This document shows, piece by piece, positions 55,639 to 64,000 of a DNA stretch of 64,000 nucleotides. Location: assembly GCF_000368265.1 (NCBI RefSeq), contig NZ_KB851219.1:1247870-1311869 (forward strand). Reading direction: 5' to 3'. Within the stretch, counting starts at the first letter, position 1. Each line of letters begins with the position of its first letter. The position numbers and the translations under genes were made by a program. Under the pieces are notes generated by a model. It did no database searches and was not told where the DNA came from. It saw nothing but the letters and a program-made list of their open reading frames with translations. The stretch comes from Acinetobacter brisouisimilis (lineage in GTDB: Bacteria; Pseudomonadota; Gammaproteobacteria; Pseudomonadales; Moraxellaceae).

Positions 55639-56838
55639 ATGCAACAAAAGCCATTTTCTCTGTTGTGGATCGCAGCGCTTGCCGTACTTACGGCATTGGG
55701 GCCATTCTCTATTGATATGTATCTGTCTGCCCTACCCACAATGGCAAAAGATTTATCGGTGAGCACTGCACAAATTGCCAATAGTTTACCGGCTTACTTT
55801 ATTGGTCTGGCATTTGGACAGCTGGTTTACGGTCCTGTTAGCGACCATTTTGGGCGACGTAAACCATTATTTTTTGGTTTGACGCTCTATGTTCTGGCAA
55901 GTGCAGTGTGCGTGTTTGCCATGCACCTTGAAGTCTTGCTGATTGCACGTATTGCCCAAGCGCTGGGTGGCTGTGTTGGTGTAGTGGTGGCTCGCTCCGC
56001 AATTCGTGACCGACTTAATGGGACAGATGCGGCACATGCCTTTTCACTATTGATGATTGTTCAAGGGGTTGCACCAATTATTGCCCCTCTTATCGGTAGC
56101 CTAATGCTTTGGGCGTTCAACTGGCGTTCTATTTTTGTGGTGCTGTTGGTTTTGGGCATCATCAGTATGATCATTTCATATTTTAGATTTCCTGAAACAT
56201 TACCCCCTGAACGCCGCCAAAAACATACAGTTAGTTCTGCACTGAAAAGTTATATCTATTTATGCCAAGACCGCAGTTTTATTGTGCCTGCTGTCGCCAG
56301 TGGTATTTTAATGGGCATGCTATTTACTTATATCAACAGTGCTTCAGAAATCATGATTGATCATTTAGGCGTCAGTTCAGGTATATTTGCTCTGTTATTT
56401 GGTGTGAATGCCTGTGGGATTATTGCAGTTTCCAACCTTAATCGTTTTCTAATCAAACGCTATGATTCACTCGAACTGTTAAAGTTAGGTTCAAGCATAC
56501 AATTTTTGGGTGCAATTGTTCTGAGCGCTTTTGTGTTTAGCCAACATGTTGCCGTTTGGAGCATAATGTCGGGTCTGTTCATGATTGTGGCATGTGTCGG
56601 TTTTATTGGCCCCAATGCAACTGTTCTGGCCTTGTCCAAACAAGGACAACGCGCAGGTCAAGCCAGTGCACTACTCGGTGCATTACAATTTACCTTTGGA
56701 CTGGTTTCAGGTGCAATTTTGTATCTTCTACCGCTAAAACTAGAAGTTTCAGTCAGCATCGTGATGATCTTGTATAGCGTGATTGGCGGCATACTGGTTC
56801 GGCAAATTCAACCGATTAAATCTCATCATATTGCTTAA
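55639..56838 (+). CDS. Bcr/CflA family drug-resistance MFS transporter
   Basis: A 399-residue inner-membrane proton antiporter. The ATG at 55639 (MQQKPFSLLWIAALAVLTAL) is preferred over a TTG at 55627. Twelve hydrophobic segments are present. The Bcr/CflA signatures are GPFSIDMYLSALPTMAKDL, GQLVYGPVSDHFGRRKPL (MFS motif A) and RIAQALGGCVGVVVARSAIRD. Known members export bicyclomycin, sulfonamides or cysteine. The substrate here is unknown. It lies about 110 bases after the PadR-SIP gene on the same strand, and a terminator separates it from the convergent RND operon. Confidence 0.88.
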   Translation: MQQKPFSLLWIAALAVLTALGPFSIDMYLSALPTMAKDLSVSTAQIANSLPAYFIGLAFGQLVYGPVSDHFGRRKPLFFGLTLYVLASAVCVFAMHLEVLLIARIAQALGGCVGVVVARSAIRDRLNGTDAAHAFSLLMIVQGVAPIIAPLIGSLMLWAFNWRSIFVVLLVLGIISMIISYFRFPETLPPERRQKHTVSSALKSYIYLCQDRSFIVPAVASGILMGMLFTYINSASEIMIDHLGVSSGIFALLFGVNACGIIAVSNLNRFLIKRYDSLELLKLGSSIQFLGAIVLSAFVFSQHVAVWSIMSGLFMIVACVGFIGPNATVLALSKQGQRAGQASALLGALQFTFGLVSGAILYLLPLKLEVSVSIVMILYSVIGGILVRQIQPIKSHHIA

Positions 56839-56846
56839 AAGAGACA

Positions 56847-56880
56847 TAAAAAAGACCTTACTAAACAAGGTCTTTTTTTT
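56847..56880. terminator. Bidirectional terminator between MFS gene and RND operon
   Basis: AAAAGACCTT (56850-56859) pairs with AAGGTCTTTT (56867-56876), with A and T runs on either side. It ends both converging transcripts. Confidence 0.9.
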
Positions 56881-56889
56881 AAAGAAAAA

Positions 56890-58305
56890 CTATTTTGGCA
56901 GGTCAGAACTTTGCCAACCTCCACCAAGCGCAGTAATGAGTGCCACGCTATTTTGCAATTGGGTCGACTGGAGCTGCAACAAGCTTTGTTCGCTTGATAA
57001 ACGTGTGGCTTCAGTCGACGCGACATTGGTATAGTCAATCACGCCTGCATTGTACTGGTTACGTATAATCCGCGCGGTTTCCGTTGCCGCAGCCAAAGAC
57101 TGACTGGTATGTTGCACTTCTTTACTTAAACTTGTGCCTTGCGCCAAATAATCTTCAATATTTTGCATGGCTTCAAGTACCGTCTGCTTATAGTTCGCCA
57201 CTGACGCATCATAAGCAGCTCGCGCTTGTTTGACTTTCGCTTTGTTTGCGCCAAAATCAAATACCGTTTGTGTCGCAGAAGCACCCAATGACCAAAGCAA
57301 GTTTTGCGCGCTGATTAAATTAGACAAACTACTTGCTGCATAACCGCTTGAACCTGATAGCGTAATGTCAGGAAAATACCCCGTAATCGCAATACCGATG
57401 GCTTCATTTGCTGCAGCCACACTGCGCTCAGCAGACGCAATATCAGGACGGCGTTCGAGTAAGCGACTTGGTAAAGTCAATGGTATGCTTGGAGGTTTAG
57501 GCAATGCTGCCTGATTGACTGGTAGATCAAATTCGGCAGGCATTTTCCCGATGAGTATGGCAATAGCATGTTCATACTGGGCACGTTGCCAAACCAAGTC
57601 TTCACGTGCTGACTTGGCACTATACAGTGACTGCTCAGCCTGAGTCAGATCGGACTTGGCAATCACACCTTCTTTATATTTGGCCGCCAAAACCTTACGA
57701 TAACGTGTATAGGTGTCAATTGTTTTGTCATACAGCGCAATACGTTTGTCCAGAACCCGCAGCGCAAAATAATCCTTAGCCAAGGTCGTCTGAGCACTTA
57801 AAGTAGCATTGGCAAGGTCTGCTGCACTGGCTTGTGCCGAGGCTTGATTTTCACGCACGGTGCGTTTCAGTTTACCCCAGACATCCAACTCCCAGCTCAA
57901 ACTCGCCTTGGCACTATAACTGTTACTTGGCTTTGCCTGATTTTGTTCGCTACGCGTAGCATTGCCTGTCGCGTCTATACTCGGATACTGATTGGCTTTC
58001 GCCTGTGATACCAACGCCGCAGCCTGTTCATACTTGGCAACGTACTGGGCAATATTCTGGTTTGACAGCACTACTTGCTGCTGTAAATGATTTAAAGTTG
58101 CATCTTGGTAAATTTCCCACCACGCGCCACGGGTTTGCTGATCTTGTGGCTGGGCGACTTTCCAGCCTTGCACTTCCTTATAAGTCACAGGCATTGAAAT
58201 CTCAGGCTTGGTATAATTTGGGCCTACCGTACAACCTGAGAAAATCGGCAACGCACAACATAAAGCGAGGCATAATTTATTTTTTAACATATCAATGCTC
58301 ATCAT
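56890..58305 (-). CDS. NodT-type outer-membrane factor of an RND efflux system
   Basis: TolC-like trimeric exit duct, 471 residues. The N-terminus (MLKNKLCLALCCALPIFSGC) is a lipoprotein signal with lipobox FSGC, followed by TVGPNYTKPE, the standard NodT/OprM opening. Two repeated helical-hairpin units follow, with LPSRLLERRPDIASAERSVAAANEAIG in the family's conserved middle segment. It begins 14 bases inside the end of the upstream pump gene, so it is translationally coupled and is the last cistron of the operon. It gives the RND pair its own outer-membrane channel instead of a shared TolC. Confidence 0.92.
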   Translation of the reverse strand: MMSIDMLKNKLCLALCCALPIFSGCTVGPNYTKPEISMPVTYKEVQGWKVAQPQDQQTRGAWWEIYQDATLNHLQQQVVLSNQNIAQYVAKYEQAAALVSQAKANQYPSIDATGNATRSEQNQAKPSNSYSAKASLSWELDVWGKLKRTVRENQASAQASAADLANATLSAQTTLAKDYFALRVLDKRIALYDKTIDTYTRYRKVLAAKYKEGVIAKSDLTQAEQSLYSAKSAREDLVWQRAQYEHAIAILIGKMPAEFDLPVNQAALPKPPSIPLTLPSRLLERRPDIASAERSVAAANEAIGIAITGYFPDITLSGSSGYAASSLSNLISAQNLLWSLGASATQTVFDFGANKAKVKQARAAYDASVANYKQTVLEAMQNIEDYLAQGTSLSKEVQHTSQSLAAATETARIIRNQYNAGVIDYTNVASTEATRLSSEQSLLQLQSTQLQNSVALITALGGGWQSSDLPK

Positions 58306-61300
58306 TCAGGGGCACTTGCGATGAATTCGGACGTTTCCAGAACGATTTCACCCATGAACCAAAACGATCTAAATACACATACACCACAGGCGTTGTATAC
58401 AAGGTTAATAACTGGCTAAATACCAAACCACCACAAATGGCAATTCCCAATGGGCGATGCAGTAATGAACTTGAACCTGTCTGTACAATCAGTGGCAATG
58501 CACCAAAAAATGCAGCCAAAGTGGTCATCAAGATAGGACGGAAACGCTTATCACAGGCTTTGACGATCGCTTGCTCGGGCGAAAGCTGCTGCTGTTTTTC
58601 TGCGGTTAAAGCAAAATCAATCATCAAGATTGCATTTTTCTTCACGATCCCGATCAGCAGTAAAATCCCGATCAATGCAATCACTGTGAGCTGCGTGCCT
58701 GTGAGCATCATCAGAACTAGTGCGCCGACTCCTGCCGATGGCAAGGTCGACAAGATCGTGACTGGATGAATCCAGCTTTCATACAGCATACCCAGCAAAA
58801 TATAAATGGTGGCCAAAGCCGCCAAAATCAGCCACGGCATTTGTTTAACCAAAGTTTCAAACACCTGTGCTGTCCCTTGCAAGCTGCCATGAATCGAATC
58901 AGGCATTCCGATTTTCACCATCGCTTGTTCAATCGCGGCTTTGGCTTGCTGTAAAGACACTCCATTTGCCAAGTTAAAGGCAATCGTGGTCGTTGCCATC
59001 TGACTTTGATGGGCAACCGATAATGGTGCAGTGGTATATTCCAGATGCGCAAAGGCTGAAATCGGAATCGACTGATTATTACTGGTCAGTACATACAATT
59101 GCTTTAAGACTTCAGGGTTTTGAATGTAATTGTTATTTAAACCAATAATGCTGTAATACTGGTTCAGCATTTGATATTGAGTTGCAATTTGACGCTGACT
59201 AAATGCGTTATTTAAAAAGGTATCAATTTCATTGACATTTAAACCATAACGCTGTGCTACAGCGCGATCAATCACCACTTTGACGTCCAAACCGCCTGAC
59301 TGTGCATCACTATCGACACTGGTCAGTTCAGGTAACTGTTTCAAGGTCGCATAAGCTTTCGGGCTCCACTCGCGCAATGTTTGCAAATTATCACTTTGCA
59401 AACTGTACTGATAAGTAGCATTGGCACTACGTCCGCCAACACGTAAATCCTGAGCTGGCATTAAAAATAACGATGCCCCTGCCATGTGGCGAGTTTTCAT
59501 ACTGATACGATTGGCAATTTGCATGGCTGTTTGTGTACGTTGACCTTCATCTTTGAGGCGAATATAGAAATTTGCCGTATTACGAGCACCAAAACCACCA
59601 CCACCCGTTGAAGCAATCACATATTGAATGTCTTTATCTTTTTGCAGCATATGGCTTATCGCTTTCAGCCGCGGTTCAAGCGACTGGAAACTGGTGGCTT
59701 GATCGGCACGTAATTGCCCCATCAGCATGCCATTATCCTGATCAGGGAATAAGCCTTTTTCCACAGCTCTATACAGATAGACATTACCGATCACAGTCAG
59801 CAATAACGTAACCATGGTCAGACGCTTATGCTTCATCACGACCGCAAGACTACTGACATAACTCGCATGCAATTTGTCTAAACCTTTACCCATCCATGCC
59901 ATGACACGGTTTTCTTTTTCCTCACCTGTTTCTTTCTTTAACAAACGCGAACACAACATCGGCGTCAGCGTTAAAGAAACAAACATAGAAATGAGCAACG
60001 CTACCGATAAGGTCACGGAAAATTCACGAAACAAACGCCCTAGCACGCCACCCATCAACAGTAATGGAATAAACACCGCAATCAAAGATGCTGTCATCGA
60101 CAAGACCGTAAATCCCACTTCCTTGCTACCTTTCAGTGCAGCATCCATCGGATTCATGCCATCTTCAATATGACGACTAATATTTTCCAGCACCACAATC
60201 GCATCATCGACCACGAATCCCGTGGCGACAATCAACGCCATCATTGACAGTGCATCGAGGCTATAACCCAAAGCGTACATGGCAGCAAAAGTACTGACAA
60301 TTGAAATCGGCAAGGTAATCGCGGGAATCAGCAAAGCATGACCTTTACGCAGGAAAATAAATACCACTGAAATTACCAATAAGATGGCAATAATCAGTGT
60401 TCGTTCAGTTTCATGCAAGGCACTACGAATATTCAATGAACGGTCAATTGCTAAAGTAATTTGTGTGCCTTTAGGCAACATTTCATTCAGCACAGGAATC
60501 AACGCTTTAATCGAGTCAATGGTTTCCAGCATGTTCGCGCCAGCCTGACGCGTCACCGCAATCGAAACTGAGGGTTGATTATTAAAATAACCTGCCGAAT
60601 AAATATCCTGAATCGAATCCGTCACCGATGCCACATCGTGCAGACGTACAGCCGCACCATTACGGTAAGCCACAATCAGGTTTTGATAATCTTTGGCTTT
60701 GGTGAGCTGCCCATTGGCATCAATCCACCACGTATAGTGATTCCCACTGAGCAAACCTCGCGGAGAATTCGTCGTGGCGTGATCTACTGCTGCGCGTACT
60801 GTATCTAAACTAATGCCATAACTGGTGAGCTGTTTGGGATCCAGATTAATCCGCACCGCAGGCAAAGCACCACCGCGAATAGATACCTGTCCAACACCCT
60901 GCACCTGTGCAATTTTCTGCTGTAACTGACTTGAAGCCAAGTCATATAACTGCCCACGGTTTAAGGTGTCTGAGGTCAATGCCAACATTAAAATCGGTGC
61001 ATCAGAAGGATTTGCCTTACGATAGGTCGGCAAAGTTTTCATACTGCTTGGCAACAAACTGCGTGCCGCATTGATTGCTGCCTGCACATCTCGCGCTGCG
61101 CCATCAATATCACGGTTTAAGTCGAACTGCACAACAACATTGGTTGAACCCTGACCACTGGTCGAGGTGAGTTCAGTAATTCCTGCAATCTGCCCCATAG
61201 CACGTTCAAGCGGAGTAGCGACAGTCGCTGCCATGGTTTCAGGGCTTGCTCCTGCAAGACTGGCTTGCACCATAATCGTTGGCGTATCAATTTGCGGTAA

Positions 61301-61408
61301 CGGCGCGACAGGTAACAAACGAAATGCCAGTACCCCAAGCAAGGTCAGTGCCAGACTGACCAAGATCGTTGCTATTGGTCTTAAAATAAAGACTTTGGAC
61401 AAGTTCAT
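58292..61408 (-). CDS. mdtC: RND multidrug efflux permease, MdtC-like
   Basis: A 1038-residue inner-membrane proton/drug antiporter subunit. It opens MNLSKVFILRPIATILVSLALTLLGVLAFRLLPVAPLPQID, the standard MdtB/MdtC/MuxC start (FI.RP.AT.L). Periplasmic porter segments include ASLAGASPETMAATVATPLERAMGQI. Proton-relay residues lie in the TM4 region (LMALIVATGFVVDDAIVVLENI), and LLIGIVKKNAILMIDFAL marks TM10. In MdtBC-type pumps two different permeases form a heterotrimer. Its ATG overlaps the stop of the preceding permease by four bases (ATGA). Confidence 0.93.
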   Translation of the reverse strand: MNLSKVFILRPIATILVSLALTLLGVLAFRLLPVAPLPQIDTPTIMVQASLAGASPETMAATVATPLERAMGQIAGITELTSTSGQGSTNVVVQFDLNRDIDGAARDVQAAINAARSLLPSSMKTLPTYRKANPSDAPILMLALTSDTLNRGQLYDLASSQLQQKIAQVQGVGQVSIRGGALPAVRINLDPKQLTSYGISLDTVRAAVDHATTNSPRGLLSGNHYTWWIDANGQLTKAKDYQNLIVAYRNGAAVRLHDVASVTDSIQDIYSAGYFNNQPSVSIAVTRQAGANMLETIDSIKALIPVLNEMLPKGTQITLAIDRSLNIRSALHETERTLIIAILLVISVVFIFLRKGHALLIPAITLPISIVSTFAAMYALGYSLDALSMMALIVATGFVVDDAIVVLENISRHIEDGMNPMDAALKGSKEVGFTVLSMTASLIAVFIPLLLMGGVLGRLFREFSVTLSVALLISMFVSLTLTPMLCSRLLKKETGEEKENRVMAWMGKGLDKLHASYVSSLAVVMKHKRLTMVTLLLTVIGNVYLYRAVEKGLFPDQDNGMLMGQLRADQATSFQSLEPRLKAISHMLQKDKDIQYVIASTGGGGFGARNTANFYIRLKDEGQRTQTAMQIANRISMKTRHMAGASLFLMPAQDLRVGGRSANATYQYSLQSDNLQTLREWSPKAYATLKQLPELTSVDSDAQSGGLDVKVVIDRAVAQRYGLNVNEIDTFLNNAFSQRQIATQYQMLNQYYSIIGLNNNYIQNPEVLKQLYVLTSNNQSIPISAFAHLEYTTAPLSVAHQSQMATTTIAFNLANGVSLQQAKAAIEQAMVKIGMPDSIHGSLQGTAQVFETLVKQMPWLILAALATIYILLGMLYESWIHPVTILSTLPSAGVGALVLMMLTGTQLTVIALIGILLLIGIVKKNAILMIDFALTAEKQQQLSPEQAIVKACDKRFRPILMTTLAAFFGALPLIVQTGSSSLLHRPLGIAICGGLVFSQLLTLYTTPVVYVYLDRFGSWVKSFWKRPNSSQVPLNDEH

Positions 61409-64000
61409 GACACTGCCCCTGATTTTTTCCGTTGCGTTAATTTTTCAAACGCCAGATAAATCACAGGTGTAGTAAATAAAGTCAGGAATTGACTGAAAAT
61501 CAGACCACCAACAATCACTAAACCAAGAGGTTGACGCAGTTCTGCTCCTGAACCTGATGCCAGCATCAACGGCACTGCACCAAGTAGCGCAGCACAGGTA
61601 GTCATTAAAATTGGACGAAAGCGCAGTAAACATGCCTGATAAATCGCATCGTGCGCACTTTTCCCTTGCCGCTTCTCATCAAGCGCAAAGTCAATCAACA
61701 TGATGGCATTTTTCTTCACAATCCCGATCAGCAAAATAATCCCGATCAGTGCAATCAGACTAAATTCTGTGCCTGTTAGTTTCAGTGCCAGTAATGCACC
61801 AATTGCTGCCGAAGGTAAAGTCGACAGTACTGTAATTGGATGAATCCAGCTTTCGTACAAAATTCCCAGTACGATATACATGGTGATTACGGCTGCAAGA
61901 ATCAGCCATAAAGTATTTTGGCTAGATGAACTGAATGCTTCGAGTGAACCCTGATATTGCAGATTAACCGTATCTGGCATCTGGATTTTTTGCTTCACAT
62001 CATCAATTGCCTGGCGTGCTTGTTCAATCGAGTAACCATCAGCAAGGTTAAAGGATACCGTTGCCGCTGGCGTCTGGTCACGGCGTGCATAACTTAAATA
62101 ACCCTCTTTTTCAGTGACTGTAATCAGGTTACTCAGCGGCACCATACTGCTGCTCGCCGTACTATTTGTGCTGGTTGAACTGGCAATGCTCGTAGTGGTC
62201 GATGTTGATGATGAACTGCTTGAACTGGTTGCTGCTTTCAGATAAATATGCGAAAAGGCTGACAGATCCTGTTTATATTCAGGTGGGACTTCAAGCACCA
62301 CACGGTACTGGTTGGCTTGAGTATAAATGGTTGAAATTAAATGCTGACCAAAAGCGTTATACAATGCTGTATCAATATCACTGGCGGTTAGTCCATAACG
62401 ACTGGCTTCATCGCGATTGATTTGCACATACGCAACTTTTGCCCGATTTTGCAAATTGGTATTTACATCTTTAAATTCAGGACGTTCTTTGAGTGCCTCA
62501 ACAAATTGCGGTGCCCAATTTTCCAGATCGCTCTGAATAGAAGTATCTAGCGTCAATTGATACTGGCTTGGTGTGACCTGATCATCGACATTCAGGTCTT
62601 GGCTTTTAATTGCATACAGTTGAATCCCTGCAATTTTCGCAGCACGCTCTTTTAAACGGGCAATCACCACATCGGCTTTATCGCGCTCACCAAAATCTTT
62701 CAGGCTAATCTGCAAACGCCCCATATTCAGTGAGGTGTTATTGGCAGCATCTACCCCAACAATGGATGCAATCGAATCTACGGCAGGATCTTTTTGCAGC
62801 TCGGTTGCCATTTCCTGCTGACGTTTCACCATTTCAGCATACGACACATCTTGTGAGGCAAGGGTAATTCCCTGAATCTTGCCTGTATCCTGTGCGGGGA
62901 AAAATCCTTTAGGAATCCATAGATATAAGGCGGCTGTCACCACAAGCGATAAAATCGCAACGCATAATGTCAATGGTTGATGATCCAATACCCAAAGCAG
63001 GCATTTTTCATAAACCTTGAGCAATTTATCAAAACCACGCCCAAAACCTTGTGCCAGTTTATTGTGCTTTTCTTCAGGAATATGTTTCAGCAAATATGCA
63101 CTCAGCATTGGCGTCAGGGTCAACGAGACAAACATCGACACCAAAATCGACACTGCAAGCGTAATCGAAAACTCACGAAACAGACGACCAATGACATCGC
63201 CCATAAATAACAACGGAATCAGCACGGCAATCAGCGAAATAGTCAGGGAAATGATGGTAAAACCAATTTCCTGTGAACCTTTCAATGCAGCAATCAGGGG
63301 TTTTTCACCATTCTCAATATGCCGCTGAATATTCTCCACCACCACAATCGCATCATCAATCACGAAGCCCGTGGCAATCGTCAGCGCCATCAAGGTCAAG
63401 TTATTGATCGAGAAACCTGATAGATACATCACGCCAAAAGTTCCCACAATCGACAATGGCACGGCTAAACTTGGAATCAGCGTGGTTGCAAAAGTCCGCA
63501 AGAACAAAAATGACACCATGACCACCAAGGCAATCGCCAAGATCAACTCAAACTGCACATCAGAAATTGAAGCACGGATGGTATCGGTACGGTCAGACAA
63601 GGTAGTGATTTTTACAGAAGCAGGCAAACCTGCTTGAAGCTCAGGCAACTTGGCTTTAATGGTATCGACAATAGAAACCACATTGGTGCCTGGTTGACGT
63701 TGAATATTAATAATAATCGCAGGCTGACCATTTGCCCAAGCTTGTTGATATTCATCTTGCGGCGCTTGTTCAATGGTTGCAACATCGTGCAAATACAGTG
63801 CCTGACCATTTTCATATTTTAAAATCAAGTTGCTATATTCATCAGCGGTTTGTAACTGGTCGTTGGCATCAATGGTAACCGAACGCTCAGGGCCGTCAAA
63901 TCCGCCTTTAGAGCCATTAACGTTGGCAGCATTAATGACAGTATTCACATCAGCCAGAGTAAGTCCGTGACTGGCTAAAGCTGCAGGGTTAGCACGAATT
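61405..64000 (-). CDS. mdtB: RND multidrug efflux permease, MdtB-like (5' end outside window)
   Basis: First permease of the MdtBC-type pair. The frame runs open through the right edge (IRANPAALASHGLTLADVNTVI before NAANVNGSKGG), so about 170 N-terminal residues are missing. It has LMALTIATGFVIDDAIVVVENIQRHIENG with the TM4 acidic residues, and LIGIVKKNAIMLIDFALDEKRQG. One oddity is a run of about 30 Ser/Thr-rich residues (62146-62234 region) before MVPLSNLITVTEKEGYLSY, in the porter domain where relatives have a short loop. A periplasmic adaptor gene is expected just beyond the window. The drug spectrum is unknown. Confidence 0.93.
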   Translation of the reverse strand, partial: IRANPAALASHGLTLADVNTVINAANVNGSKGGFDGPERSVTIDANDQLQTADEYSNLILKYENGQALYLHDVATIEQAPQDEYQQAWANGQPAIIINIQRQPGTNVVSIVDTIKAKLPELQAGLPASVKITTLSDRTDTIRASISDVQFELILAIALVVMVSFLFLRTFATTLIPSLAVPLSIVGTFGVMYLSGFSINNLTLMALTIATGFVIDDAIVVVENIQRHIENGEKPLIAALKGSQEIGFTIISLTISLIAVLIPLLFMGDVIGRLFREFSITLAVSILVSMFVSLTLTPMLSAYLLKHIPEEKHNKLAQGFGRGFDKLLKVYEKCLLWVLDHQPLTLCVAILSLVVTAALYLWIPKGFFPAQDTGKIQGITLASQDVSYAEMVKRQQEMATELQKDPAVDSIASIVGVDAANNTSLNMGRLQISLKDFGERDKADVVIARLKERAAKIAGIQLYAIKSQDLNVDDQVTPSQYQLTLDTSIQSDLENWAPQFVEALKERPEFKDVNTNLQNRAKVAYVQINRDEASRYGLTASDIDTALYNAFGQHLISTIYTQANQYRVVLEVPPEYKQDLSAFSHIYLKAATSSSSSSSTSTTTSIASSTSTNSTASSSMVPLSNLITVTEKEGYLSYARRDQTPAATVSFNLADGYSIEQARQAIDDVKQKIQMPDTVNLQYQGSLEAFSSSSQNTLWLILAAVITMYIVLGILYESWIHPITVLSTLPSAAIGALLALKLTGTEFSLIALIGIILLIGIVKKNAIMLIDFALDEKRQGKSAHDAIYQACLLRFRPILMTTCAALLGAVPLMLASGSGAELRQPLGLVIVGGLIFSQFLTLFTTPVIYLAFEKLTQRKKSGAVS

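Noticed and set aside
58005..58769. A 254-residue open frame on the plus strand across the NodT/MdtC junction
   Set aside because: It is antisense to two clear efflux genes, has no recognisable domain and runs across their overlap; it is a coding shadow.
1..64000. CRISPR array or insertion sequence
   Set aside because: No regularly spaced direct repeats, no transposase-like frame and no terminal inverted repeats with target duplication were seen.

Overview
The window looks like chromosomal DNA of an Acinetobacter species (Gammaproteobacteria, Moraxellaceae). The base composition is low-GC (my visual estimate is about 40 percent). The gene set also fits: the long form of GAPDH, AcnB, a TamAB pair with a very long TamA, Coq7, a PadR-siderophore-reductase fusion and an MdtBC-type RND system. 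Species cannot be fixed from the sequence alone. Most of the window is ordinary core genome. I see no insertion sequence, prophage or CRISPR array.

Layout. 1-11.2 kb: GAPDH (cut by the window edge), a RarD-like permease, a lipocalin, uvrB, a macro-like-fold protein, a diguanylate cyclase, an FAD-linked D-2-hydroxyacid dehydrogenase, a 54-residue basic protein and a class I aminotransferase. 11.4-11.6 kb: a tRNA-Asn gene with a clear promoter and terminator. 12.2-17.4 kb: a compact sulfide/persulfide module with persulfide dioxygenase, type II sulfide:quinone oxidoreductase, a TauE/SafE exporter and a split YeeE/YedE pair. It diverges from a sigma-54 activator, and a near-consensus sigma-54 promoter lies in the shared intergenic region. 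17.5-19.1 kb: a small hypothetical gene and a very AT-rich accessory gene with an RxxxxH HEPN-type motif, placed directly behind the acnB terminator. 19.2-29.8 kb: acnB, a lipoprotein gene, tamB and tamA.

29.9-37.4 kb: an LplT-like MFS gene with coq7, folB/folK, an AarF/UbiB-family kinase, a MoeB/ThiF-like enzyme, a LysE-family exporter, a zinc metallopeptidase and a SPOR protein. 37.4-44.1 kb: an 809-bp AT-rich gap, then two large c-di-GMP genes, an EAL protein whose GGDEF site has decayed to SSDEF and a membrane-anchored diguanylate cyclase. 44.3-50.8 kb: an EamA gene broken by an amber codon, a universal stress protein, an O-methyltransferase, an M15-like lipoprotein, ferredoxin and mutS. 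51.2-55.5 kb: an iron-reduction pair, a PepSY-flavodoxin-FNR membrane reductase diverging from a PadR-SIP fusion with two palindromic operators in front of it. 55.6-64 kb: a Bcr/CflA MFS pump and a tripartite RND system (MdtB-like cut by the window edge, MdtC-like, NodT-type outer-membrane factor).

The best candidates for new biology are the HEPN-motif gene, the PadR-SIP fusion with its tandem palindromes, and the sigma-54-controlled sulfide module. Secondary points are a Fur-box-like palindrome and structured leader upstream of acnB, the Ser/Thr-rich insert in the MdtB-like pump, and the amber mutation in the EamA gene.
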